Of a DNA stretch of 64,000 bases, positions 37,282-44,864 are shown in pieces; the stretch's first letter is position 1, and each line of letters starts with the position of its first letter. This DNA comes from GCA-002697625 sp002697625. GTDB taxonomy: Bacteria; Bacteroidota; Bacteroidia; Flavobacteriales; BACL11. The DNA is taken from positions 62,001 to 126,000 of the forward strand of contig CAXFOB010000039.1 of the NCBI GenBank assembly GCA_964004625.1, read 5' to 3'. The translations under genes and the position numbers were made by a program. The notes below the pieces were generated by a model. The model did no database searches and was not told the origin of the DNA. It saw nothing but the letters and a program-made list of their open reading frames with translations.

Positions 37282-38127
37282 TTATAATCTTTTTAATAAG
37301 TTTATTTCCTCATCTGATAAAAACCTTGATGTCTTTCTAGGTATATCTTTTTTAGTTAATCCTCCAAAAAAGACTAGATCTAGTCTAACCACTTTGTAGT
37401 TAAGATGATTAAAAATTTTAGAGATTATATTCCTCTTATTTGATTTTAATGCTATTCCAACTTCTGTTTTTTCTTTATCTAGTACATATGAAATAGTATC
37501 TACCACTATTTTTTCCCCATCTATTATTAACCCATCTTTTATCTTTTTCAGATCTAAAGATTTTAATACTTTATTTAGACTAATATGATATATCTTTTTA
37601 ATTTTATTTTTAGGATGCGAAAGCTTCGAAGACAATTTCTCGTCATTAGTAAATAATAATAATCCGCTTGTGTTCTTATTTAATCTTCCAACAGGCAAAA
37701 TCTTTTCTTTAGTGAGCCCTTTAATAAGTTCAAAAACAGAATCTTTTTTCCCAAAGTGATCTAATCTACTAGAATAATTTCTAGGTTTATTAAGTAATAA
37801 ATATTTTTTTTTATCGGACTTAAGGGTTCTCCCATTAAACTTTACTATATCTGTTTCTTGAACTCTATATCCCATTTGTATAATTGACTCTCCATTTACC
37901 TTTACTACACCTGCTTTAATTAATTTATCAGCTTCTCTTCTGCTACAAATTCCAGCATGAGCTAAGAATTGGTTTAATCTCATTGATCCATCATCAATTC
38001 TTTTTGTAGATTTTTTGCTATTAGAGTTAGTTCGAAATTTCTTTCTTCCATACTTTTTTTGATTTGTAGAGTCGAAATTCCTTCTATCTTTACTAGATGA
38101 TTTTTGTCTTGTTTTATTATTTCTCAT
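37282..38127 (-). CDS. RsuA/RluB-type pseudouridine synthase homologue lacking the catalytic Asp
   Basis: The 281 residues consist of a very basic N-terminal tail (1-48), an S4 RNA-binding domain (MRLNQFLAHAGICSRREAD, about 49-105) and a pseudouridine synthase fold (YLLLNKP near 109 onward). The active-site motif of the family is GRLD; here it is GRLN (N150), encoded by AAT at 37678-37680. The usual SGRNRIVRR-like segment is also altered, to SNKRNIISK. The invariant Asp is essential in all known pseudouridine synthases, so this protein should not catalyse the reaction. It may bind rRNA structurally, or be drifting. The frame is intact with no sign of other decay. Confidence 0.85.
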   Translation of the reverse strand: MRNNKTRQKSSSKDRRNFDSTNQKKYGRKKFRTNSNSKKSTKRIDDGSMRLNQFLAHAGICSRREADKLIKAGVVKVNGESIIQMGYRVQETDIVKFNGRTLKSDKKKYLLLNKPRNYSSRLDHFGKKDSVFELIKGLTKEKILPVGRLNKNTSGLLLFTNDEKLSSKLSHPKNKIKKIYHISLNKVLKSLDLKKIKDGLIIDGEKIVVDTISYVLDKEKTEVGIALKSNKRNIISKIFNHLNYKVVRLDLVFFGGLTKKDIPRKTSRFLSDEEINLLKRL

Positions 38128-38155
38128 GAGACATGAATTTTTTGAAAAGAGATCA

Positions 38156-38201
38156 CAAAGATATTGTTAAAATCCATTTATTAAGTGTTGGACACTTAAT
38201 A
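38156..38201 (-). promoter_or_regulatory. Promoter -7 element and palindrome upstream of the RluB-like gene
   Basis: TATCTTTG on the minus strand (38156-38163) ends 28 bases before the ATG. Over the place of the -33 element lies a perfect inverted repeat with ten-base arms and a three-base centre, TATTAAGTGT-TGG-ACACTTAATA (38179-38201). It could be an operator, or a terminator hairpin for the esterase gene upstream, although no T run follows it. Confidence 0.45.
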
Positions 38202-38266
38202 TCTTCTCCTAACTTTCCAGCTTTTTGTTTGTTGTCAGTTATTTTCGAAAAAGATAAATAATAGAA

Positions 38267-39358
38267 TTAATATAGGTCACTTTTTTTTACCACTTCTCCA
38301 TTGCTGTATATATAAAAGAGTATAGTATTTTTTGTTTCATTTACTTCTCTGCCTAAAACATCCACAACTTTTACTAATTTTTTGTTGTCACTAACTACTA
38401 AGTCTGAACTTATGTTATTACATGGCAATAATGGGAAAAGAAAGTCACTAAAGAAATCAAGAGATTGTGTAAATTGAGAATTAGAATTGCCACTAGCAGC
38501 CCAACTATGACCCTCTCCATCAAAAATTAGTTTATCATTATGAAGGTTAACTAAATCAGCTTGCGGATGAATTTCTCCTGCTCCACATAAATTAACAACA
38601 GCAGGATTATTTAACGCAGGAGCACAATAATAATTAACAGTATTATCATTAGTTCCTTGAGCACTAACAATTGGAGATTCATTTGAATTAATCCATGTAA
38701 AATCATGTATTCCACCAGCTAAACTAATAACACCTGAAATTTCAGAAGAATAACCATTATTTCCTGAATTTCCCTCAATTGTTCCTCCAATTGAACCAGC
38801 AAGATTTTGAATATTTGCGGGTAATTCAGTGATATCACTTATAAAACCTTGGTGAATTGCTATAACAGCCCCAGCAGAATATCCTCCGGCAAAAATTGTC
38901 TCTGGATCTATTGCATATGTATTGCCATTTTCAGCCACGTCTTTTCTGAAAAATCGTACAGCAGCCTTTGCATCTGAAACTGCTTTTAAAACTGTTTCTA
39001 GTTGAACATCTTGACTTAATAAAAAAGAAAACATGTTAGATAATCTGTAATTAATTGACGCACAAACATAACCTCTTCTAGCAAAAGATTCACAAAAATC
39101 AACACAATCAGTCATACTTTTATCTCCTAAATAAAAAGATCCTCCGTGCATGTATATAATTACCGGCCTATTTGTTTCTGTATCACCTTCGGGCATATAA
39201 ATATCCATTTCATGTTCTAAGTCAATAAACACGTCCGAGTAGTTCACAGTTGTTTTATTTACATTAGTAAATATTTCTGTTTCATATCTCCCATTACATT
39301 GCGAAAAAACAGAATATGAAACAAGTAATGATAAAGTAATAAAAAATAGTTTTTTCAT
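38267..39358 (-). CDS. Secreted alpha/beta hydrolase (esterase-like) with T9SS type A tail
   Basis: A 363-residue protein with a signal peptide (MKKLFFITLSLLVSYSVFSQ), then an alpha/beta hydrolase domain. The oxyanion-hole motif is YMHGGSFYLG (HGG) near residue 70, the nucleophile elbow is GGYSAGA near 160, and the likely catalytic His is in GEGHSWA near 285. This is the HGG-type carboxylesterase/lipase class. The last 50 or so residues (KLVKVVDVLGREV, then NTILFYIYSNGEVVKK) match the T9SS type A C-terminal signal, so it is predicted to be exported to the cell surface. Substrate is unknown; short acyl or acetyl esters are plausible. Confidence 0.85.
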   Translation of the reverse strand: MKKLFFITLSLLVSYSVFSQCNGRYETEIFTNVNKTTVNYSDVFIDLEHEMDIYMPEGDTETNRPVIIYMHGGSFYLGDKSMTDCVDFCESFARRGYVCASINYRLSNMFSFLLSQDVQLETVLKAVSDAKAAVRFFRKDVAENGNTYAIDPETIFAGGYSAGAVIAIHQGFISDITELPANIQNLAGSIGGTIEGNSGNNGYSSEISGVISLAGGIHDFTWINSNESPIVSAQGTNDNTVNYYCAPALNNPAVVNLCGAGEIHPQADLVNLHNDKLIFDGEGHSWAASGNSNSQFTQSLDFFSDFLFPLLPCNNISSDLVVSDNKKLVKVVDVLGREVNETKNTILFYIYSNGEVVKKSDLY

Positions 39359-39413
39359 ATTTAAATAATTTAAAGCTAATATAATGTTAATTGATATGAA
39401 AGCATTAAAAATA

Positions 39414-41108
39414 TTACGATTTTAATTTTAAAATCTGCTTTTCAATAGTTTCATCTTCAATCTTAGCAAAAAGTAAATTAGCTTTATCAATTGATGTTCC
39501 CGCATGCAAATTCTGTTTTCTTGCATCCTCCCAACATAAATCTGAAATATTCAACATTTCTTTTAATGTGTTTGATGAGAAAGGTAGAAACGGTTCTGAC
39601 AAAATAGATAATGAAGCTGCTACTTGTAGAGCAATATTCATAATTGTTTTTGTTCTATTTTCATCTGTTTTCTTCAGTTTCCAAGGTTCAGTATCTGCCA
39701 AATATTTATTACCCAATCTTGCTAAATTCATTAATTCGTGTAAAGCTTCTCTAAATCTATATTTTTCTATTGACGACCCAATAAGTTGTGGATACTTGGA
39801 TAAGCTTTCAAGAACTTCCTTATCATATTCATTTAAAGCACATTGTTCCGGAATAACTCCATCCCAATACTTATTAGTTAAAACCACCACCCTATTTATA
39901 AAGTTACCATAAATAGCAACTAATTCATTATTGTTTCTTGCCTGAAAATCTGACCAAGTAAAGTCGGTATCTTTGCTTTCGGGGGCTGTAGCACATAAGG
40001 AATATCTAAGAGAATCCTCCTGCCCTTTAAATTCTTCTAGGTATTCATGAAGCCAAATAGCCCAATTTCTGGAAGTGGATAACTTTTCCCCTTCCAGATT
40101 TAAAAACTCATTTGCAGGAACATTGGTTGGTAGGTTAAAATTTTTATTTAGTTTTAATATAATTGGAAATATAATACAATGAAAAACTATATTATCTTTC
40201 CCAATAAAATGTATTAGTTCAGAAGAATCATTTTTCCAATAATCCTCCCAGTTTTTATCGTTATCCTTAGCCCATTTTTTTGTCGCAGAAATATATCCAA
40301 TTGGAGCATCCATCCATACATACAAAACCTTTCCCTCTTCACCTTCTAAAGGAACCTCTACTCCCCAATCTAAATCTCTAGTCATAGCTCTTTCTTTAAG
40401 CCCTCCATCAATCCAGGATTTACATTGTCCTAAAACTTGATTTTTCCAATTTTTAGGATCATGATGATTCTCGCCATCAAGAAGACCATTTTCTATCCAG
40501 TCTTTAAGCCAATTTTCATGATCTTGCATCGGTAGATACCAATGAGAAGTTTCTTTTTTTATAGGACTATTTCCGCTTAGTGTAGATTTAGGGTTAATTA
40601 GTTCATCAGGACTTAAAGTGCTACCACATTTTTCACATTGATCTCCATATGCATGATCATGGCCACATTTGGGACAAATCCCTGTAATATATCTATCCGC
40701 AAGAAATTGTTTATTCTCTTCATCATAAAATTGCTGACTAACTTTTTTAGTCAATCTATTATTGTTTTTTAAATTCATAAAAATTTCTTTGGCAGTTTCA
40801 TGATGTAAATCTGAGCTTGTTCTGTGATAGATACTAAAACTAATTCCAAAATCTTTAAAAGCTTGTTTATTAATTTTATGATATTTGTCTACGATTTCCT
40901 TAGCGGTAACACCATCTTTTTTAGCTCTTAATGTTATGGCTGCTCCATGTTCATCAGAACCGCAAATAAAAACAACATCGTTCCCTTTCAATTTTTGATA
41001 TCTCACAAATATATCTGCTGGAAGATATGCTCCTGCAATATGGCCAATATGTAAAGGTCCATTTGCATATGGTAAGGCGGAAGTTACCGTAAATCTTTTT
41101 TTATTCAT
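39414..41108 (-). CDS. metG: Methionyl-tRNA synthetase, form without C-terminal tRNA-binding domain
   Basis: Charges tRNA-Met. The 564 residues include the HIGH-type motif in YANGPLHIGHIAG (residues 14-26), the zinc-binding CPKCG and CEKCG knuckles near 145-162, and the signature KLSTSRNW (KLSTS instead of KMSKS), as in other Bacteroidota. The alpha-helical anticodon-binding domain follows. The protein ends at KIEDETIEKQILKLKS. Most Bacteroidota MetG proteins continue for over 100 residues with an EMAPII-like tRNA-binding domain; here the stop comes exactly at the linker, and the 55 bases downstream hold no remnant. It abuts gatC without a gap. Confidence 0.96.
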   Translation of the reverse strand: MNKKRFTVTSALPYANGPLHIGHIAGAYLPADIFVRYQKLKGNDVVFICGSDEHGAAITLRAKKDGVTAKEIVDKYHKINKQAFKDFGISFSIYHRTSSDLHHETAKEIFMNLKNNNRLTKKVSQQFYDEENKQFLADRYITGICPKCGHDHAYGDQCEKCGSTLSPDELINPKSTLSGNSPIKKETSHWYLPMQDHENWLKDWIENGLLDGENHHDPKNWKNQVLGQCKSWIDGGLKERAMTRDLDWGVEVPLEGEEGKVLYVWMDAPIGYISATKKWAKDNDKNWEDYWKNDSSELIHFIGKDNIVFHCIIFPIILKLNKNFNLPTNVPANEFLNLEGEKLSTSRNWAIWLHEYLEEFKGQEDSLRYSLCATAPESKDTDFTWSDFQARNNNELVAIYGNFINRVVVLTNKYWDGVIPEQCALNEYDKEVLESLSKYPQLIGSSIEKYRFREALHELMNLARLGNKYLADTEPWKLKKTDENRTKTIMNIALQVAASLSILSEPFLPFSSNTLKEMLNISDLCWEDARKQNLHAGTSIDKANLLFAKIEDETIEKQILKLKS

Positions 41109-41399
41109 TTATTTTTTTAAAACCGTTGGGACTTTAAAGTAGTCTGAATCTTTTTGGGGAGCATTTTTAAGAGCATCTTCTTGAGAAGTAGACATAGCAA
41201 CCTCATCAGATCGTAATACATTTTCTTCATCACTTAAATAAATTAAAGGTTCTATACCTTCTGTATCTAACTCAGTTAATTTATCTACAAAAGCAAGAAT
41301 TTTTTTAAAATCCTCTATCATTTTTTCATTAGAAAAATCATCAAATTGTAGCTTGGAAAGCTTAGCAATATCTTGTATAAGTTTGTTATTAACTTCCAT
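41109..41399 (-). CDS. gatC: Aspartyl/glutamyl-tRNA amidotransferase subunit C
   Basis: Small (96 residues) structural subunit of the GatCAB complex, which converts misacylated Glu-tRNA-Gln or Asp-tRNA-Asn to the amide. The family pattern is clear: IAKLSKLQF at the N-terminus, the helical KILAFVDKLTELDTEGIEPL block, VLRSDEV and a C-terminal DSDYFKVPTVL. It lies between plsC (11-base overlap) and metG (no gap), an operon mixing lipid synthesis and translation. gatA and gatB are not in the window. Confidence 0.94.
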   Translation of the reverse strand: MEVNNKLIQDIAKLSKLQFDDFSNEKMIEDFKKILAFVDKLTELDTEGIEPLIYLSDEENVLRSDEVAMSTSQEDALKNAPQKDSDYFKVPTVLKK

Positions 41400-42126
41400 A
41401 AATTTTTAATTGTTCAAAAATAGTATTGTATGCTGAAGTATTCAAACTTTCTACAGCATTTTTATCTTCTGTATTTGCTTTTATTGGTTTGTGCACTTTT
41501 ACTCTAACAATACCAGGATATCCTCTATAATATTCTTGAGGAAAGTTCTTTTTATTATCTAATAGGGTAATAGGGACTATAAAGATGTCCTTTTCTACCG
41601 CTAGTTTAAATGGACCATTCTTAAATTTCTTTAAAAATATTTTTGCCGGAGGAATACCTCCTTCCGGGAAAATACAAACATTTAATCCTTTATCTAGTTT
41701 TTCTCCCGCTTTTAAAAATGCAGCATAACTATCTCTGATTTTACTTCTATCAACAATTATTGAATTCTTTCTATAGAAATATCCAAATAATGGGATAGAA
41801 ACTAATTCTTTTTTCCCCATAAATAGCATTGGTAACGGTATCGCGGCAGTTACTAATGGAATATCTAAAGTAGAAGCATGGTTTGGACAAAATATATATT
41901 TTCTTTTAGGGTCTAACTTTTCTTCAAATTCAACTGTCCAAAATACACCTGACATGATCATAAACATTCCAGACCAATATTTTGTAAGATAATTTACAAC
42001 CAAGTTATTTTTGACAATAGCTGTGAAGAAAAATAAAGTAGGAATAAAAACTATAAATGCAATTATAAATGAAATTAAAAACCATAACCTCCAAATAGAA
42101 CTAAAAAGATATCTTATCCATTTCAT
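41389..42126 (-). CDS. plsC: 1-acyl-sn-glycerol-3-phosphate acyltransferase
   Basis: Makes phosphatidic acid from lysophosphatidic acid in membrane phospholipid synthesis. The 245-residue protein has two N-terminal hydrophobic segments (about 12-38 and 48-62), the catalytic NHASTLD (NHx4D) motif near residue 78, and FPEGGIPP near 150, a variant of the substrate-binding FPEGT box. It leads the plsC-gatC-metG operon. Its -7 element ends only four bases from the ATG. Confidence 0.93.
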   Translation of the reverse strand: MKWIRYLFSSIWRLWFLISFIIAFIVFIPTLFFFTAIVKNNLVVNYLTKYWSGMFMIMSGVFWTVEFEEKLDPKRKYIFCPNHASTLDIPLVTAAIPLPMLFMGKKELVSIPLFGYFYRKNSIIVDRSKIRDSYAAFLKAGEKLDKGLNVCIFPEGGIPPAKIFLKKFKNGPFKLAVEKDIFIVPITLLDNKKNFPQEYYRGYPGIVRVKVHKPIKANTEDKNAVESLNTSAYNTIFEQLKIYGS

Positions 42127-42130
42127 TAGG

Positions 42131-42153
42131 CAAAGATAAAAATCCTATTTTTA
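42131..42153. promoter_or_regulatory. Divergent promoter elements of plsC and trpS
   Basis: Minus strand: TATCTTTG (42131-42138), ending four bases before the plsC ATG. Plus strand: TATTTTTA (42146-42153), one mismatch from TAnnTTTG, ending 21 bases before the trpS ATG. Both lie in a 48-base intergenic region. Confidence 0.5.
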
Positions 42154-42174
42154 CAGCATCAAATTTTAAAATAA

Positions 42175-43143
42175 ATGGCCAGAATACTTACAGGAATACA
42201 AAGCACAGGAACTCCTCATCTAGGAAATTTATTAGGAGCTATTATTCCTGCAATTGAGTTATCTAAACAAAAAGATAGTGAAAGTCTATTTTTTATAGCT
42301 GATTTACATTCATTTACTACAATAAGAAATGCGGATGTATTAAGAAACAATACTTATGCCACTGCTGCAGCTTGGATTGCTTTTGGATTTGATACGACAA
42401 AAAATTTATTTTATAGACAATCGGATGTTTCAGAAGTAACAGAACTCACGTGGTATTTAAATTGTTTTACTCCTTATCAGAGGTTACTGTTGGCTCATTC
42501 ATTTAAAGATAAATCAGATAGATTGTCAGAAGTTAATACAGGATTATTTACCTATCCTGTACTTATGGCTGCCGACATATTATTGTATGATGCGGAAATA
42601 GTCCCAGTTGGGAAAGACCAGGTACAACATTTGGAAATTACTCGAGATATTGCAAGTAGATTTAATCATAAATTCCCTAATTCTTTTGTCCTTCCTGAAA
42701 CAAAAGTAGATGAAAGAGTTATGATTATACCTGGAACAGATGGTCAAAAGATGTCTAAATCTTACGATAATTTTATTGATATTTTTCTCCCAGATAAAAA
42801 GTTAAGGAAGCAAATCATGGGAATTCAAACAGATTCTACAGCATTAGAAGACCCGAAAGATGCTGAAAATTGTAATGTATTTAAGATTTATAAATTAATA
42901 GCTTCAGAGAAACAAACCTCTGAGTTAAAGAGAAGGTATGAATTGGGAAATTTTGGTTATGGCCATGCTAAACAGGAACTTTTTGAACTCATTTGCGATA
43001 AATTTAATGAAGAAAGAGAGAAGTTTAATTATCTTATGGAAAATAAAGATATTCTAGATTTAGAACTTTCAAAAGGAGCTAAAAAAGCAAGGTTTATTGC
43101 CCAAGAGGTGTTACAAAGAGTAAGACAGAATATCGGATACTGA
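42175..43143 (+). CDS. trpS: Tryptophanyl-tRNA synthetase
   Basis: Class I synthetase for tRNA-Trp. The 322 residues contain the HIGH-type motif GTPHLGN (12-18), the family block GLFTYPVLMAADILLYD, the PVGKDQVQHLE tryptophan/ATP-site block near 145, and the signature KMSKSYDN near 195. Length is typical. It is followed one base after its stop by a small flavin-binding-fold gene, probably on the same transcript. Confidence 0.97.
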   Translation: MARILTGIQSTGTPHLGNLLGAIIPAIELSKQKDSESLFFIADLHSFTTIRNADVLRNNTYATAAAWIAFGFDTTKNLFYRQSDVSEVTELTWYLNCFTPYQRLLLAHSFKDKSDRLSEVNTGLFTYPVLMAADILLYDAEIVPVGKDQVQHLEITRDIASRFNHKFPNSFVLPETKVDERVMIIPGTDGQKMSKSYDNFIDIFLPDKKLRKQIMGIQTDSTALEDPKDAENCNVFKIYKLIASEKQTSELKRRYELGNFGYGHAKQELFELICDKFNEEREKFNYLMENKDILDLELSKGAKKARFIAQEVLQRVRQNIGY

Positions 43144-43144
43144 A

Positions 43145-43567
43145 ATGGATAAAAGAATAGTTAAATTTATTAAAGATCATCATGTGCTTACTTTGGCTAC
43201 TTCTTCTAATAACTTAGCCTATTGTTGTAATGTTTATTATGTGTATAATGATCAAAATAATTTCTTAATATTTTCTTCTGATATATCAACAAAACATGTA
43301 AAAGAATTCATACAGAATCCAAATGTTGCTGGAGCTATACATTTAGAAACTAAAGCGATTGAAAAAATACAAGGAGTTCAATTATTAGGCACTGTCTCGG
43401 AATTGAATGGAGAAGAACTGAACATCGCCAAAAAGTTATATGTAGATACCTTCCCTTATGCAGAAAGGATGCAGCTCCATTTATGGAAAATGAAATTAAA
43501 ATTTATAAAAATGACAAATAATCAAATTGGATTTGGGAAGAAACTGATTTGGGGGAAAATTAATTAA
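43145..43567 (+). CDS. YhbP/UPF0306-like pyridoxamine 5'-phosphate oxidase-fold protein
   Basis: A 140-residue protein with the split-barrel flavin-binding fold: opening HHVLTLATSSNNLAYCCNVYYV, then NFLIFSSDISTKHVKEF and GVQLLGTVSEL strands. This resembles the YhbP (UPF0306) family, whose reaction is unknown. No secretion signal. It starts one base after the trpS stop codon, so it is translated from the trpS mRNA. No substrate can be inferred. Confidence 0.75.
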   Translation: MDKRIVKFIKDHHVLTLATSSNNLAYCCNVYYVYNDQNNFLIFSSDISTKHVKEFIQNPNVAGAIHLETKAIEKIQGVQLLGTVSELNGEELNIAKKLYVDTFPYAERMQLHLWKMKLKFIKMTNNQIGFGKKLIWGKIN

Positions 43568-43582
43568 TTCAAACATAAAAAA

Positions 43583-44848
43583 TTATCTATTCTTATATTT
43601 TTCATAGAGCTCTTTTTGGTGGTTGTTTAAATCCACAATATTTCCTTTTATAAAAGCTTGCTCTACATTGTTCCCAATCATATCCAAGGCATCTCCAGTA
43701 CTAATAAAAAATGTAGCATCTTTTCCTGTTGCAATACTCCCAGAGTTTTTTTCGATCCCAAAAATAATAGATGTATTTAAGCTTAAGGCGGCAATAGCAT
43801 GCTCATACTCTAATCCATAGGCTACCGCCGTTCCTGCAGTAAATGGAAGGTTTCTTGTTCCCATAGCTTCCATATCTCCATTGTAGGCAAAACAGAATAA
43901 AATTCCTTCATCTTGTAATTTCCTTGGTAAACTAAAATATTCATCAATAGGAGCATCTTCATTTGATGGCAAAGAATGTACTCTTTTTAATATTATAGGA
44001 ACATTAAATTCTCTTAGGGTTGGTAGAGCATTTAATGCTCCTTTTGCTCCTACAATTACTACATTTTTTACTCCAACACTTTTAAAATATCGGATAGATT
44101 CTCTAATTTCATTTGGATATCCTGCATTTACATATAGATTTTTTGTGCCGTTAAAGAGACCCTTCATTGCCTCTAATTCAATGTCTATCTCTGTATTATG
44201 TTGATAATAAGATTGTGCTATTTCAAAATATTTTTTTATCTCTTCAACCCCTTTTTTATAGTCCTTATTTTTTGATGTACTTCCGGGTTGTGCCCACCAT
44301 CCAGAAGTATAGTAAGCTGATGGCCAATTCAAATGGATCCCATCATCCGCTCTTAATTGAGCGTCCTCCCAATTCCACCCATCTAAAAACATAACAGATG
44401 ATGATCCAGAAATTATTCCTCCTCTAGGAGTAGCTTGAGTTATTAGCACGCCATTAGTCCTAACTGTTTTTAAGATCTTAGAGTCGGTATTATATGCAAT
44501 TAAAGATCGAACATTTGGATTAAACTTACCTACCTCATCAAAATCTTTAGTTGCTCTAACCGCATCAATTTCTGTCATACCTAAAGTATTATTTGGAGAA
44601 ATAAATGCGGGATAAACATGTTTGCCATATATTTTTATAATCGTATCGAAAGCGGTAGGATCTATCCTGATTCTATTAGCATCTGCAACAATGTCAAACT
44701 TTCCATTTTTTACAACAATTACAGAATTCTCTATTCTTTCCCCAGTTCCTAAATGAGCAATTCCACCCAAATATAATATTGATTTTTGTGCTGAAATACC
44801 TAAGGAAAAACAGAACATAAATACTACATATATTAAATTTTGATTCAT
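43583..44848 (-). CDS. Secreted amidohydrolase-fold protein with degenerate metal site
   Basis: A 421-residue protein with a signal peptide (MNQNLIYVVFMFCFSLGISAQ) when started at ATG 44846-44848; a TTG at 44905 would overlap the upstream gene and hide the signal. The fold of the amidohydrolase superfamily is recognisable, with an N-terminal composite beta domain (SVIVVKNGKFDIVAD) and a closing GIEKNSGSIATGKDATFFI block. Where active members have a metal-binding HxH after YPAFI, this one reads SPNNTLGM, and the later His ligands are not obvious. It probably works with, or regulates, the larger partner encoded just upstream. Enzymatic activity is doubtful. Confidence 0.75.
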   Translation of the reverse strand: MNQNLIYVVFMFCFSLGISAQKSILYLGGIAHLGTGERIENSVIVVKNGKFDIVADANRIRIDPTAFDTIIKIYGKHVYPAFISPNNTLGMTEIDAVRATKDFDEVGKFNPNVRSLIAYNTDSKILKTVRTNGVLITQATPRGGIISGSSSVMFLDGWNWEDAQLRADDGIHLNWPSAYYTSGWWAQPGSTSKNKDYKKGVEEIKKYFEIAQSYYQHNTEIDIELEAMKGLFNGTKNLYVNAGYPNEIRESIRYFKSVGVKNVVIVGAKGALNALPTLREFNVPIILKRVHSLPSNEDAPIDEYFSLPRKLQDEGILFCFAYNGDMEAMGTRNLPFTAGTAVAYGLEYEHAIAALSLNTSIIFGIEKNSGSIATGKDATFFISTGDALDMIGNNVEQAFIKGNIVDLNNHQKELYEKYKNR

Positions 44849-44864
44849 AGTCTTAAATTTATAT

